From the NCBI GenBank assembly GCA_023435305.1, contig JAEYRV010000025.1:51651-115650 (forward strand): a stretch of 64,000 nucleotides of DNA, written 5' to 3'. This stretch comes from Bacillota bacterium (GTDB lineage: Bacteria > Bacillota > Clostridia > Acetivibrionales > DTU013). Under the pieces are notes generated by a model, which saw only the letters and a program-made list of their open reading frames with translations, had not been told where the DNA came from and ran no database searches. Both the position numbers and the translations under genes were made by a program. Positions 35,135 to 44,439 of the stretch are shown in pieces (the first letter of the stretch is position 1; each line of letters starts with the position of its first letter).

Positions 35135-36325
35135 TTACTCAAATATAATTTTGTTGTTTTCCTTAAATATGATTTTCAGCAATATCGGTGTAACAATGGT
35201 CGTTATAACGACCACCAGCACAAGGGGCGCCGTAAATAATCCGGGCATGAGCCCAAGCATCAGACCTTTGTTTGCTACGATCAGCGCGACCTCTCCACGT
35301 GATATCATACCGACTCCGACCTGGACCGACTCCTTCGTGCTGCAGCCGGACAGTATGGCTCCCAGACCGCAGCCTATGATCTTTGTAATAATCGCCACAA
35401 TAAGCAGAACCAGTGTCAGTAAGAGCATTGTTCCGTTTATCTCCAATTTCTCGATCGACAAGCCGACACTGGCAAAAAACATTGGAGCGATCAGCATATA
35501 GGACAGTATGTCAAACCGCCTGTTTATAAAATGTACCTGCTTGGTATTCGACAGCACTACACCGGCTATGAAAGCTCCTGTTATATCGGCAACACCGAAA
35601 TAGTGCTCTGCTATATACGAGAGTATCAGGCAAAACACAAAAGCTATTAGTACATACCTCCGGCGCTCTTTCCTTTCGCTTGTAAACTTCTCGAAAACCT
35701 TGTAGAATACAATCCCGACAATAATCGCCAGTACGAAAAAGGCAGCGATCTTTCCCAAAACACCAAGAATGTTTACAGAATTGTCCGACATTCCGGTGAT
35801 CAGCGTCAGCAGCATGATCCCGAGCACATCGTCTATAAGCGCCGCGCTCAATATAATAGTGCCGCTTTTTGAATTTAGTCTGCCAAGCTCCTTCAGAGTT
35901 TCCACCGTTATACTGACCGATGTGGCAGTCAGAACCACACCTACGAATACATTCTGCAAAAACGTCTTGCCGGAAACGGCTCCTCCGCCATTAAAAATCA
36001 TTGCTGCCAGAAATCCGCCGACCAGTGGGAAAAGAACACCCAGCGCGGCGGTGAGCATTCCTGATTTTCCGCTGTTCTTCAGTTCCTTAAGATCCATTTC
36101 CATACCGGCAGAAAACATAAGCACTATTACGCCAAGCTCAGCCAGCTTTTTGATAAAATCCGACTCATGTATGATATTAAGAACGGCAGGCCCCATGATC
36201 ACACCGGCAAGTAACGCACCGACCACCTGCGGCATTTTTACTTTCTTCGAGAATATACCCAGTATCTTGGTACTGATCAGAATTATTGCCATGTCCAACA
36301 AAAAATGATAAAAGTCTGTTTGCAT
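35135..36325 (-). CDS. Na+/H+ (cation:proton) antiporter, CPA2 family
   Basis: The 396-residue protein is a KefB/NapA-type antiporter with about 12 membrane helices. Visible family motifs are LLAGVIMGP, FSAGMEMDLKEL, AALIDDVLGIMLL (the DD pair of ion binding) and GVGMISRGEVALIVA near the C-terminus. It has no C-terminal TrkA-N or TrkA-C domain, so it is unlikely to be a ligand-gated K+ efflux protein. AGGGG lies upstream of the ATG. It runs in the same direction as hppA but hppA has its own promoter. Confidence 0.9.
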   Translation of the reverse strand: MQTDFYHFLLDMAIILISTKILGIFSKKVKMPQVVGALLAGVIMGPAVLNIIHESDFIKKLAELGVIVLMFSAGMEMDLKELKNSGKSGMLTAALGVLFPLVGGFLAAMIFNGGGAVSGKTFLQNVFVGVVLTATSVSITVETLKELGRLNSKSGTIILSAALIDDVLGIMLLTLITGMSDNSVNILGVLGKIAAFFVLAIIVGIVFYKVFEKFTSERKERRRYVLIAFVFCLILSYIAEHYFGVADITGAFIAGVVLSNTKQVHFINRRFDILSYMLIAPMFFASVGLSIEKLEINGTMLLLTLVLLIVAIITKIIGCGLGAILSGCSTKESVQVGVGMISRGEVALIVANKGLMLGLMPGLFTAPLVLVVVITTIVTPILLKIIFKENNKIIFE

Positions 36326-36486
36326 ATATTTAACCCCTTTTTTTCAGCGTGCATAGTGCAATATTTTATCATATACAATTATTTTTTCTATATCAAAATA
36401 AAAAAATTTGTGAAAAAATTTATTAGTAATAAAATCTTGATGTATAATATTAAAGAAGTTTGTCAATTTATACTTTGGAGGAATAT

Positions 36487-37365
36487 ATGCTGGACAAATT
36501 GAGAGCACGTTTACAGAACTGGATGCACCCTTCAGATGAGTATAAACCGGATGTTTTGTTTAATGAACTGTATGGCCGGAAGGAAATCCTGACACCTGTC
36601 TCTGAACTGGAGAGCATCAGTGGTGTACAGATCGCATCAAGACCGGTGCAGGTAGCACTGATCAGAATAACCGATGATGACTGCATGCCGGAAAAATTAA
36701 ACAAGGTAATGGAGTCCTGCAGGGATTTCAGCGATTCCGATGAAGTCCTTCCGACGAACGACGGCTGTAACCATGTGGCCTTACTTTTCTTTCAGGATAC
36801 TATATGGAATGATCAGATAATCGAACTGTTGGACGATATAAGAAAGGACTACTCTGAAAAATATCCCTCCTCCCACCTTTACATAACTCTAGGACCTGTT
36901 GAGGAATACAGCGATTCAGGTATGCCCTCCTGGCGCAGATCCTACATCAAGGCAGCTGGACTGCAGGATTACCGCTATATAAAAACCAAGGGGAGCATAA
37001 TAGCTTACAGCGATATTAAATCAAGAAGAAAGGAGATCTATCCGGAGGGTATGGATTTCCGATATGATCTCCTGAGGGAATATCTTGAAGCTGATGACTC
37101 AGTCCACTTGAACGAATGGCTGACAAGAGCATATGCAGCGCTGTCCGGCAGTGATAATCCGGGGCTTGTATATCATCTGACGCTAGAAATAGTAGTAAAT
37201 GCAGTATCATATCTTAGGGAAAGAGGTCTGTTTTCGGAGAAGATTGTCGGATACCCGGAGGATATCGTCAATAGTGTGCTGGATCTGCAAAGCCCTGAAG
37301 AGCTTAGACTTTGGTCTACTGAGTTTCTGTTGAGATGCAGGGATATTTTCAGGAAGGCTGTATGA
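36487..37365 (+). CDS. YesN-like regulator core without receiver or HTH domain
   Basis: The 292-residue protein looks like the middle part of YesN/AraC-type regulators: a degenerate nucleotide-cyclase-like domain (LYITLGPVEEYSDSGMPSWRRSYIKAAGL, then a short linker with IIAYSDI) and the helical segment that in YesN precedes the DNA-binding domain (EYLEADDSVHLNEWLTRAY ... YPEDIVNSVLDLQSPEELRLWSTEFL). No receiver domain and no AraC helix-turn-helix follow; the frame ends and the next 270 bases are non-coding leader of the uracil permease. TTGGAGGAA precedes the ATG at 36487. Function unknown; it could bind a ligand or partner without touching DNA. Confidence 0.65.
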   Translation: MLDKLRARLQNWMHPSDEYKPDVLFNELYGRKEILTPVSELESISGVQIASRPVQVALIRITDDDCMPEKLNKVMESCRDFSDSDEVLPTNDGCNHVALLFFQDTIWNDQIIELLDDIRKDYSEKYPSSHLYITLGPVEEYSDSGMPSWRRSYIKAAGLQDYRYIKTKGSIIAYSDIKSRRKEIYPEGMDFRYDLLREYLEADDSVHLNEWLTRAYAALSGSDNPGLVYHLTLEIVVNAVSYLRERGLFSEKIVGYPEDIVNSVLDLQSPEELRLWSTEFLLRCRDIFRKAV

Positions 37366-37432
37366 TAATATTTTTTCCGCTTTGTCAATATTTTTCGCGA
37401 AAATATAATTGAGAAAAGTTAATACTAATATA

Positions 37433-37461
37433 TTGAAAAGCTATTTATCGAATGATATAAT
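37433..37461 (+). promoter_or_regulatory. Promoter of the uracil permease transcript
   Basis: TTGAAA (37433-37438), 17-base spacer, perfect TATAAT (37456-37461). Transcription should start near 37468, a few bases before the PyrR-type element. Confidence 0.8.
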
Positions 37462-37479
37462 GTCGAAAAAGTGAGATGT

Positions 37480-37597
37480 CTTTAAGTCCGGTACAGTGAT
37501 GCCGACAAGATGCTATATTATAATATTGGATATTTATATCCATCCTTGTAATGATGCGATTAGATCTTGCCGTCTGCTGCCGGCAAGATTTTTCAGT
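37480..37597 (+). promoter_or_regulatory. PyrR-type transcription attenuator
   Basis: CTTTAAGTCCGG...GCCGACAAGA (37480-37510) resembles the PyrR binding hairpin of Bacillus pyr leaders, though the usual CCAGAGAGG loop reads ACAGTGATG. GCCGACAAGAT can pair with ATCTTGCCG at 37564, forming an antiterminator. The competing terminator is ATCTTGCCG/CGGCAAGAT (37564-37589) followed by TTTTTCAG. With UMP, PyrR would hold the first hairpin and let the terminator form. This fits the pyrimidine permease downstream. Confidence 0.65.
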
Positions 37598-37638
37598 TTG
37601 CGCAAATAATACCCATTATAAAACAAGGAGGATTTACC

Positions 37639-39102
37639 ATGCCGAACAATCAAACAGTGATCGGGTATCTGCCCGATGAAAGGCCCTCGATCTGGAAGCT
37701 GCTGTTTTACGCACTGCAGCAGGTGATCGTAATGTTCCCCGCAACAGTAGCTGTAGCACTCATCACAGGCTTTCAAGTATCAACCACGATTTTTGCCAGC
37801 GGCCTTGCAACAATATGCTTTATACTCATCACAGGCAAAAAGATACCTCTTTACTATGGTTCCAGCTTCTCGTATCTGACCGCGATCTCAGGTCTCATGG
37901 CGGGCGACGCTATCAAATCGATGGTCAGTCCGGAGACACTCACCCAGCTCGAAGCCTGGAAAGCAGGCACAACCAGCATACTTCCTGCAGAAGCGATCTC
38001 TTACGCTCAGTTCGGAATAATTATGTCAGGTTTGATTTCCATAGCTGCAGGTTTACTTATCAAGGTTTCCGGAACCAAGGCAGTTGAAAAAATCCTTCCC
38101 GCAAGCATAACCGGTCCTATCGCTATGATTATCGGCCTTACATTGGCAGGTACAGCACTAAGCGACGCAGCTCCAAGAGCACTTGCACAAGGTGCGGCAG
38201 CAACAGTAATGAACAGCAACTGGGTATGGGTCGTATCACTGGCTACACTGCTTTCAACTATACTATTTTCAAGATACCTTAAAGGTTTTCTCGGACAGTT
38301 GCCCCTTCTGCTGGGTGCGGCAGTCGGATGCCTTACCGCGGCTCTGCTGTATTTTATAGGCGGCCCCGATATGAACCTTTTCAGATCGATACCGAAAGAA
38401 GCTCTTGAAGCTTCTCTGTGGCAGGCAGGTCCAATAGCGATACCGGCATTCTCATTCCCTAAGCCTTCGGTAGCAGCCGTACTTGCTATCATGCCAATAG
38501 CCATCGCAACGATTCCTGAATCTACAGCTCATATGTACCAGTTGGATATTTATATAAACGATCTGGCAAAGAAGAAGAACTCCTCCAAAAAATACAACCT
38601 TATTGAAAAGCTCGATTTGAACCTGATAGGCGACGGTATTGGTGATATGATCTCCGGACTCGTCGGAGGTCCCGCCGGAACAAACTATGGAGAAAACATA
38701 AGCACAATGGCGATAACCAAGGTGTTCTCAGTACCGGTGCTTATAGTGGCAGCAGTTATTGCCATGATAATGTCCTTCTTCACTCCGCTGGTTCAGGGTA
38801 TATACTCGATCCCTCAGGCAGTAATAGGCGGTCTGGAAGTATACCTGTTCGGTGCCATCGCAGCTCAGGGAGCGGCTATTATGATAGAGAAGAAGGTTGA
38901 CATGTTCAGCTCCAAGAATATCGCTGTCATAGCAACGATAATGGTAATCGGCCTCGGCGGCAACTACGCCTTCGGCGGCAACATCCCGTTCTTTGGGATC
39001 GAAGTTCCCTGTATCGCAGGTGCTGCAATATTCGGAATAATTCTGAACATGATCCTCAGCATCGGTGAAAAGAAAGATAAAGAGCAGGAAGCTGCCGAAT
39101 AA
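37639..39102 (+). CDS. Uracil/xanthine permease (NCS2 family)
   Basis: The 487-residue protein has 12 to 14 hydrophobic segments of the NCS2 family. Motifs include YYGSSFSYLTAISG (substrate-binding strand after helix 2), ATIPESTAHMYQ, and DGIGDMISGLVGGPAGTNYGENISTMAITKVFSVPV, the family signature, named here only in part. The start MPNNQTVIGYLPDERPSIWK has AGGAGG 8 bases upstream. The PyrR-type leader argues for uracil rather than xanthine as substrate. The gene ends before a strong bidirectional terminator. Confidence 0.9.
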   Translation: MPNNQTVIGYLPDERPSIWKLLFYALQQVIVMFPATVAVALITGFQVSTTIFASGLATICFILITGKKIPLYYGSSFSYLTAISGLMAGDAIKSMVSPETLTQLEAWKAGTTSILPAEAISYAQFGIIMSGLISIAAGLLIKVSGTKAVEKILPASITGPIAMIIGLTLAGTALSDAAPRALAQGAAATVMNSNWVWVVSLATLLSTILFSRYLKGFLGQLPLLLGAAVGCLTAALLYFIGGPDMNLFRSIPKEALEASLWQAGPIAIPAFSFPKPSVAAVLAIMPIAIATIPESTAHMYQLDIYINDLAKKKNSSKKYNLIEKLDLNLIGDGIGDMISGLVGGPAGTNYGENISTMAITKVFSVPVLIVAAVIAMIMSFFTPLVQGIYSIPQAVIGGLEVYLFGAIAAQGAAIMIEKKVDMFSSKNIAVIATIMVIGLGGNYAFGGNIPFFGIEVPCIAGAAIFGIILNMILSIGEKKDKEQEAAE

Positions 39103-39120
39103 CAGAAATCATATTTCATT

Positions 39121-39170
39121 ACCAATAAAAACAGGCAGATCAGAGAATGACTGCCTGTTTTTTTATTGGT
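39121..39170. terminator. Bidirectional terminator between the permease and kinase genes
   Basis: An 18-bp stem, ACCAATAAAAACAGGCAG against CTGCCTGTTTTTTTATTGGT, surrounds a 12-base loop. T runs occur on both strands, so it can end the permease (stop 39102) and the leftward kinase (stop 39201). Confidence 0.85.
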
Positions 39171-39200
39171 AAAAGGCACTGTTAATATACTATTGTCTCT

Positions 39201-41021
39201 TCAAAGATATATATCAGAAAATTCCACATACATCCTATCGATGTGCTTTTGCGCATTACAGCTTAATTTGTGGTTTGATTCCCCTGTGATACCTGCCAGA
39301 ATCCTCACAGGCAATTCTACAATAAATTCACTTCCCTTGCCCGGCTCGCTGTTGACAGATATTGTTCCATTGTGTTTTACAACCAGCGCCTCTACAAGGG
39401 ACAAGCCTATACCGCTCCCCTCGGATTGCTTTCTGAGAGATTTATCGAGCTGATTGAACCTTTCGAAAATGATCCTGTGTTTGTTCACAGGAATTCCGAC
39501 GCCTGAGTCTTTTACTGATATTCTAAAGGTTTTGCCGAGGTCCGAAAGTGTAATATTGATTTTGCCTCCATTTGAGGTAAACTTAACGGCATTTGACAGA
39601 AGGTTCAGTACGATCCGCTCGATCTGGTCCGGATCACATGCCATGACCCTCTCCTGGACATTGGTACTGAAAACGACTGATATACCTTTACTTTCGGCAA
39701 AACTTCCCACGGACACGGCAATTTCTTTTATAAGGCCGACAATATCACAATTTTGCAGCTTGATCTCATAAAAATCGGAATCTATTTTGGTAATATCGAT
39801 CAAATTGTTTATCAGTCTTAAAAGCCGGTAACAGTTCTGTTGGATCGCAATAAAGTACTTATTGATGCAGATACCTTCTCTGACATGGTCTTTCTGTGTC
39901 CTGACAAGCTGTAAGGCTGATAGGATAACATTCAGAGGAGTTCTGAACTCGTGTGATATATTTGATAAAAACTCTGTTTTGATCCTGTCGTATTCCAGAG
40001 TTTCATCAAGCAGCTTTTTATTTATAAGAATTTCTTTCTCCAGCTCATTGATTTTCATAAACGGCGTATTGTCTCTGATCACAGACAGCAGCACTGTTTT
40101 ACCGTAATAGCTGTATCTGGCCGTTGTAATGCCAACATCCCTGACATAGCCATTTTGATATTTGATCCTGCAATTACAGCAACTCTCCTTGTCATCCTGC
40201 AGCGACTTTTTCATGAAATCGCTGAAGCCCTCTTTATTTCCATCCGGTATGAAATCCGTGACAGACATTGACCTTAATTTATTATGATCAGTAGTTCCGG
40301 TTATTTGGGATGCCGCCTCGTTGCTGAAAAAAATACGTCTGTCATCATGCACCAGAACAGAATCAGGCAATATCTCAATAAGCTTTCTGTACCTAAGCTT
40401 CTTTTCATTAAGCTGCCTTGCTTTGGTAATGAGTTCAACATTCTCTATACGCCGGAGCTTGTTTTCATGCATTGTTAAGATGTAGCTATGGTTTCTGATC
40501 ACTTCTGCGGTCTCAAATGCATCCAGACTTTTGGTGCAATAAAGGCACAGGGCAATAAAAGGCATTTCAGCAAATGTTTTATTGATTATATCCTCATAGT
40601 GTGAAAACGATACGAAATCATACTCATCAGTCCAGGTAATATCCGCAGCTGCTCTGATACCGTCAAGGCCTCTGCTTAGGGCATCCCTTAGCAGTTCCAT
40701 CCATTGGATGTTCACCCTGGTTTCCAAAAAGGTATCATCCTTCATATACCAGGTCTTGTACGAAACCGGTAATAACTGACCGGATTCTATATAAAAATCC
40801 ACATTATCAACATAATTTGATAATAATGCCTTCTCTTTATCGTAATTTGTGTTTGATCCATAGATCCAGACACACATTTCATTACTGCGCAGGCCTTCAT
40901 TTAAAAAAGGATAAATTATGCTGTGATACTCCTGCCTTTCAGAAAACAGATACGCCATATGCATGCCCCATGGTATCTTTCCGATTATACCAACGCCTGA
41001 TTCTCTAATATCATTACTCAT
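39201..41021 (-). CDS. MEDS-PAS sensor histidine kinase
   Basis: The 606-residue cytoplasmic kinase has a MEDS sensory domain (about 15-185; PWGMHMAYLFSERQEY, GLRSNEMCVWIYGS), a PAS domain (about 210-320), a short coiled coil and a HisKA domain with the phospho-accepting His357 in SHEFRTPLN. The ATP domain follows with NLLSNAVKFT (N box), DSGVGIP (G1) and GSGIGLSLVEAL (G2). MEDS domains are known from DcmR-type sensors of one-carbon or hydrocarbon compounds; the ligand here is unknown. No membrane segment and no response regulator gene is adjacent, so it is an orphan kinase. AGGGGTG precedes the ATG. Confidence 0.9.
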   Translation of the reverse strand: MSNDIRESGVGIIGKIPWGMHMAYLFSERQEYHSIIYPFLNEGLRSNEMCVWIYGSNTNYDKEKALLSNYVDNVDFYIESGQLLPVSYKTWYMKDDTFLETRVNIQWMELLRDALSRGLDGIRAAADITWTDEYDFVSFSHYEDIINKTFAEMPFIALCLYCTKSLDAFETAEVIRNHSYILTMHENKLRRIENVELITKARQLNEKKLRYRKLIEILPDSVLVHDDRRIFFSNEAASQITGTTDHNKLRSMSVTDFIPDGNKEGFSDFMKKSLQDDKESCCNCRIKYQNGYVRDVGITTARYSYYGKTVLLSVIRDNTPFMKINELEKEILINKKLLDETLEYDRIKTEFLSNISHEFRTPLNVILSALQLVRTQKDHVREGICINKYFIAIQQNCYRLLRLINNLIDITKIDSDFYEIKLQNCDIVGLIKEIAVSVGSFAESKGISVVFSTNVQERVMACDPDQIERIVLNLLSNAVKFTSNGGKINITLSDLGKTFRISVKDSGVGIPVNKHRIIFERFNQLDKSLRKQSEGSGIGLSLVEALVVKHNGTISVNSEPGKGSEFIVELPVRILAGITGESNHKLSCNAQKHIDRMYVEFSDIYL

Positions 41022-41562
41022 AATTACACCCCTGAGATCGATAATAATTTGCTATAATTAGAAAATTTTGCAGTACAATATTATATTATGTAATATTCTA
41101 ATATTCAATGGAAAAAGTAAAAAAATATCAATAATATTTTGATAAATAATACATTTATGGAGATTTATCCACATATTTCTTGCCGGCAGTTCGATATGAT
41201 CCAAAGGAAAAAAACATTATAAAGAATTATTATTGTTGACTTTCTATTCCCGTATATGTTACTTTAAACTTATCTTAGAATGAAAGAAGGGTATTGATGT
41301 CGGGTAGATCTGTTAAGGTGGTTCTCAACTGAATATAGTTGATCAGATGCACTGAAACGGAAAGACAGTTGAATAGCGTGATATACTGTTCGATGTTTTA
41401 ATGTTCGTGAATTATAACGTAACTTTTCTTTTTGAATAATCGAAAGAAAATGCTATCGTTATCAACACTTATTTTAGTGTGTCTGAAGAAGCAATACCTT
41501 ATAGACTGCTTCAATATCCCATTCTCAGTTTGGTTGGTCATTAATGGAATTATGGATGCATG
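41022..41562. other. Non-coding gap upstream of the kinase and MutS2-like genes
   Basis: AT-rich divergent intergenic region. A possible rightward TTGACT at 41237 has no convincing -10 box. GAAAGAAAATGC and other words repeat weakly. I see no protein gene. Two terminators follow at its right end, so an untranslated transcript starting here is plausible. Confidence 0.4.
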
Positions 41563-41594
41563 AGTCCGGCAGGGTATGTCTGTCCGGGCTTTTT
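41563..41594 (+). terminator. First of two tandem terminators before the MutS2-like gene
   Basis: AGTCCGGCAG pairs with CTGTCCGGGCT around a GGTATGT loop, followed by TTTTGATTTT. It ends no annotated gene and lies 218 bases before a start codon. Confidence 0.55.
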
Positions 41595-41678
41595 GATTTT
41601 CTGCCACGGCAGGCTTCCCAGCCGGCGCTTCATTGCAGCCATACTCCCCTCTTTTATATCGAATCGAAACCTAGGACG

Positions 41679-41733
41679 ACCCGCGGAAGCATTCTGCCAG
41701 ATTGGCAAGGTATGCCTGCTGCGGGTTTTTTAT
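41679..41733 (+). terminator. Second tandem terminator before the MutS2-like gene
   Basis: ACCCGC...GCGGGT closes a hairpin with an inner GGCAAGGTATGCC stem, followed by TTTTTTATTTT. It shares the GGCARGGTATGYCTG core with the first terminator, so the two may be copies or parts of one regulatory leader. Confidence 0.55.
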
Positions 41734-41811
41734 TTTGGAAAACGTTGACAAATGATCACGCCGGGCATAAAGCGTCCCGGCATAGATGAGTTTCAGGAGG
41801 TAATAACAACA

Positions 41812-43788
41812 ATGAGCAGTAAAATGCTGAAAACACTCGAATTTGATAAAATACTTGATATGCTGGCCAGACACGCGGTTTCAGATAAGGTCTCCGAAAG
41901 GATCAGAAATCTTGAACCCTATATGTCGGAGACAGAGGTATCAAGACATCTGAATGAGACGACGGAGGCCAGGAGGATCATGGAACAGTATGGCACTCCC
42001 CCGCTGTCTCCAATGACATATCTGGATACAATACTCTCCTCCCTTGGCAAGGGTATCATGCTTCTGCCGGAACAGCTGGGCGGCATCGCACAGTTTCTTA
42101 CAGCCTGCCGCAGACTGAAGTCATACCTTAAAAAAGCTGAAGCATCTTCAGAATCTGTGGCTTTATACGGCAATTCCATATTTGATCTGGCAGATCTGGA
42201 GGATGAGATAAACCGGACAGTACGGGGAAATCAGCTAGATGACAGGGCATCCCCACAGCTTGCCGATATTCGAAGAAAAATAGCCAATGCCGGCGAACAG
42301 ATTAGATCAAAGCTTGACTCACTTCTGAGGAATAATAAAGCCTGGTTTTCAGAGAGCTTTGTATCCACCAGGAACGGCCGTTATACACTGCCGGTAAAAA
42401 AGGAGTACAAGAATCAGGTGAACGGAACTGTTATCGATATTTCTCAATCAGGGAGCACTTACTTTATAGAACCCTCTTCTGCCCGAAAACTGCAGGAAGA
42501 AATGGGCCTGCTGTTTATTGAAGAGGAGAATGAGATCAGGCGCATCCTATATACACTGACAGCGCTTGTGGAGGAGAATGCACAGTTCATCAACATAAAC
42601 AGAGAGGCCATGGAGACTCTTGATTTCATATTCTCCAAAGCAAAAATGAGTATTGCAATGAATGCGGCTCCACTGCCTGTCAAACAGGAAAGAAGGATAT
42701 CAATCACAGGCGGACGTCATCCGCTTCTCAAAACAGAGACAGCAGTACCTCTTGATTTTGAGGTCGGAGGTGAAATAAGAGGCGTCGTGATAACAGGCCC
42801 GAACACAGGCGGCAAAACCGTGGCTCTCAAAACCATCGGCCTGCTGTCGCTTATGGCTCAGAGCGGTCTTCATGTGCCTGCCGCAGATGGCTGTTTCACC
42901 ATGAACAACTATGTATTGTGCGATATCGGCGATGGTCAGAGTATATCGGAAAACCTTTCGACCTTCTCTTCCCATATGACCAATATAATCGAGATACTCA
43001 GGTCGGCAGATGACCAGTCACTGGTCCTGCTGGATGAGCTGGGATCCGGCACGGACCCGGCAGAGGGCATGGGATTGGCAGTAGCAATACTGGAGGAACT
43101 GGCGGTTAAAAAGTGCATATTCGTCACAACTACCCATTACCCTGAGATAAAGGACTACGCTGCAAATAAACCCGGACTGACAAATGCCAGGATGGCCTTC
43201 GACCGCCAGACACTGCTGCCATTATACCGGCTCGAGATCGGAGAAGCGGGAGAAAGCTGTGCATTGTATATTGCAAAACGACTCGGTCTGCCTCAACATA
43301 TGCTCAAAAGGGCAGCGGCAGCAGCATACAGTGAAACCTCGCACAGTCGGACTGATAAAGCGCCTGATCCATTGATCAGTCAAACTCTGAACAGTACCAC
43401 GGCAGATATGATTAGTGACATACCCGGTACACAGATCCAGTCTGCAAAAAGGATCAAGCCACAGGAAATCAAAAGTGCCCCTGCGGAACCGCGATATATG
43501 AAATTCAACATAGGAGACAGTGTTATAGTTTATCCCCAGAAGCTCATCGGGATCGTATATCAGAAAGCCAATGAAAAAGGAGATCTGGGAGTACAGATAA
43601 AAAAGCGTAAGCTCCTTATAAACCATAAAAGGATCAAGCTTCACGTTCCTGCACAAGAGCTGTATCCTGACAACTACGATTTTTCGATCATATTCGATTC
43701 CGTAGCGACCAGGAAGGCCCATCGTAAGATGGAGCGCAAGCATGATCCTGAGCTTTTGATAGAATTGCCGGATGACGATATATTGTAA
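41812..43788 (+). CDS. MutS2-like ATPase lacking the Smr nuclease domain
   Basis: The 658-residue protein follows MutS2 closely: N-terminal clamp and lever helices (LEFDKILDMLARHAVSDKVSE, TRNGRYTLPVKKEYKN, GTVIDISQSGSTYFIEP), then the ATPase with Walker A GPNTGGKTVALKTIG and Walker B LVLLDELGSGTDPAEG. After about residue 560 comes a KOW-like segment (KFNIGDSVIVYPQKLIGIV) and a short tail ending PELLIELPDDDIL. Standard MutS2 has about 785 residues and ends in an Smr endonuclease with the HGLR motif; that is absent here with no frameshift visible. AGGAGG precedes the ATG at 41812. It may act on recombination intermediates or stalled ribosomes without nicking. Confidence 0.85.
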   Translation: MSSKMLKTLEFDKILDMLARHAVSDKVSERIRNLEPYMSETEVSRHLNETTEARRIMEQYGTPPLSPMTYLDTILSSLGKGIMLLPEQLGGIAQFLTACRRLKSYLKKAEASSESVALYGNSIFDLADLEDEINRTVRGNQLDDRASPQLADIRRKIANAGEQIRSKLDSLLRNNKAWFSESFVSTRNGRYTLPVKKEYKNQVNGTVIDISQSGSTYFIEPSSARKLQEEMGLLFIEEENEIRRILYTLTALVEENAQFININREAMETLDFIFSKAKMSIAMNAAPLPVKQERRISITGGRHPLLKTETAVPLDFEVGGEIRGVVITGPNTGGKTVALKTIGLLSLMAQSGLHVPAADGCFTMNNYVLCDIGDGQSISENLSTFSSHMTNIIEILRSADDQSLVLLDELGSGTDPAEGMGLAVAILEELAVKKCIFVTTTHYPEIKDYAANKPGLTNARMAFDRQTLLPLYRLEIGEAGESCALYIAKRLGLPQHMLKRAAAAAYSETSHSRTDKAPDPLISQTLNSTTADMISDIPGTQIQSAKRIKPQEIKSAPAEPRYMKFNIGDSVIVYPQKLIGIVYQKANEKGDLGVQIKKRKLLINHKRIKLHVPAQELYPDNYDFSIIFDSVATRKAHRKMERKHDPELLIELPDDDIL

Positions 43789-43820
43789 GAAATAATTAAT
43801 ACAGAAAAGGAATGATTATT

Positions 43821-44387
43821 ATGGAAAACATGAACATGGATACAAATATCATATTTCATAGGCTTGAAACAGCGAGGCTGATACTTCGGCAGCTGACAAT
43901 GGATGACAGGGAATTCATATTCAAGCAGTTCAGTGATCCCGAGGTGTGCAGATATTTTGATGAAGAACCATTTGCCACGGTCGAAGAGGCAGAGGAGCTT
44001 ATTGAATGGTACGCAAGGCCGGACAAGGACCCCTGTCGCCGCTGGGGCATCGTCAAAAAGGAGGATGGTGTCATGATCGGCACATGCGGCTACCACAAGT
44101 GGGACCAGAGACACCTGCGTGTCGAGATCGGCTATGATATATACAAGGATCACTGGAATCAGGGGTACATGACGGAAGCCATTAAAGCACTTATTGATTT
44201 CTGCTTCAATATTTTGATGGTGAACAGGATAGATGCCCTGACACATCCCGAAAACAGCAGGTCGATAAAGCTCCTTACGAAGTATGGCTTCACAAAGGAA
44301 GGCATACTGAGAGAGTATGTGTGTCATGGCGGAAAATTCGACGATCAGTTAAGTCTTTCATTGTTGAAAAGAGAATGGGTGAATTGA
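43821..44387 (+). CDS. GNAT acetyltransferase, RimJ/RimL type
   Basis: The 188-residue protein is a single GNAT domain: RLETARLILRQLTMDDREFIFK at the start, the acetyl-CoA loop region EIGYDIYKDHWNQGYMTEAIKALIDF and the C-terminal VNRIDALTHPENSRSIKLLTKYGFTKEGILREY, all as in ribosomal-protein-serine/alanine acetyltransferases and related detoxifying enzymes. The ATG at 43821 is 10 bases from AAAAGGA. It sits 33 bases after the MutS2-like gene and may be co-transcribed. Substrate unknown. Confidence 0.87.
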   Translation: MENMNMDTNIIFHRLETARLILRQLTMDDREFIFKQFSDPEVCRYFDEEPFATVEEAEELIEWYARPDKDPCRRWGIVKKEDGVMIGTCGYHKWDQRHLRVEIGYDIYKDHWNQGYMTEAIKALIDFCFNILMVNRIDALTHPENSRSIKLLTKYGFTKEGILREYVCHGGKFDDQLSLSLLKREWVN

Positions 44388-44439
44388 CAATAACTATTTG
44401 ATATAATAAAGCTATCATACGGACAAAGGATGGTGCTGT

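Noticed and set aside
41544..41789. 81-residue rightward frame before the MutS2-like gene
   Set aside because: It spans two terminator hairpins, has no ribosome site and shows no protein-like composition.
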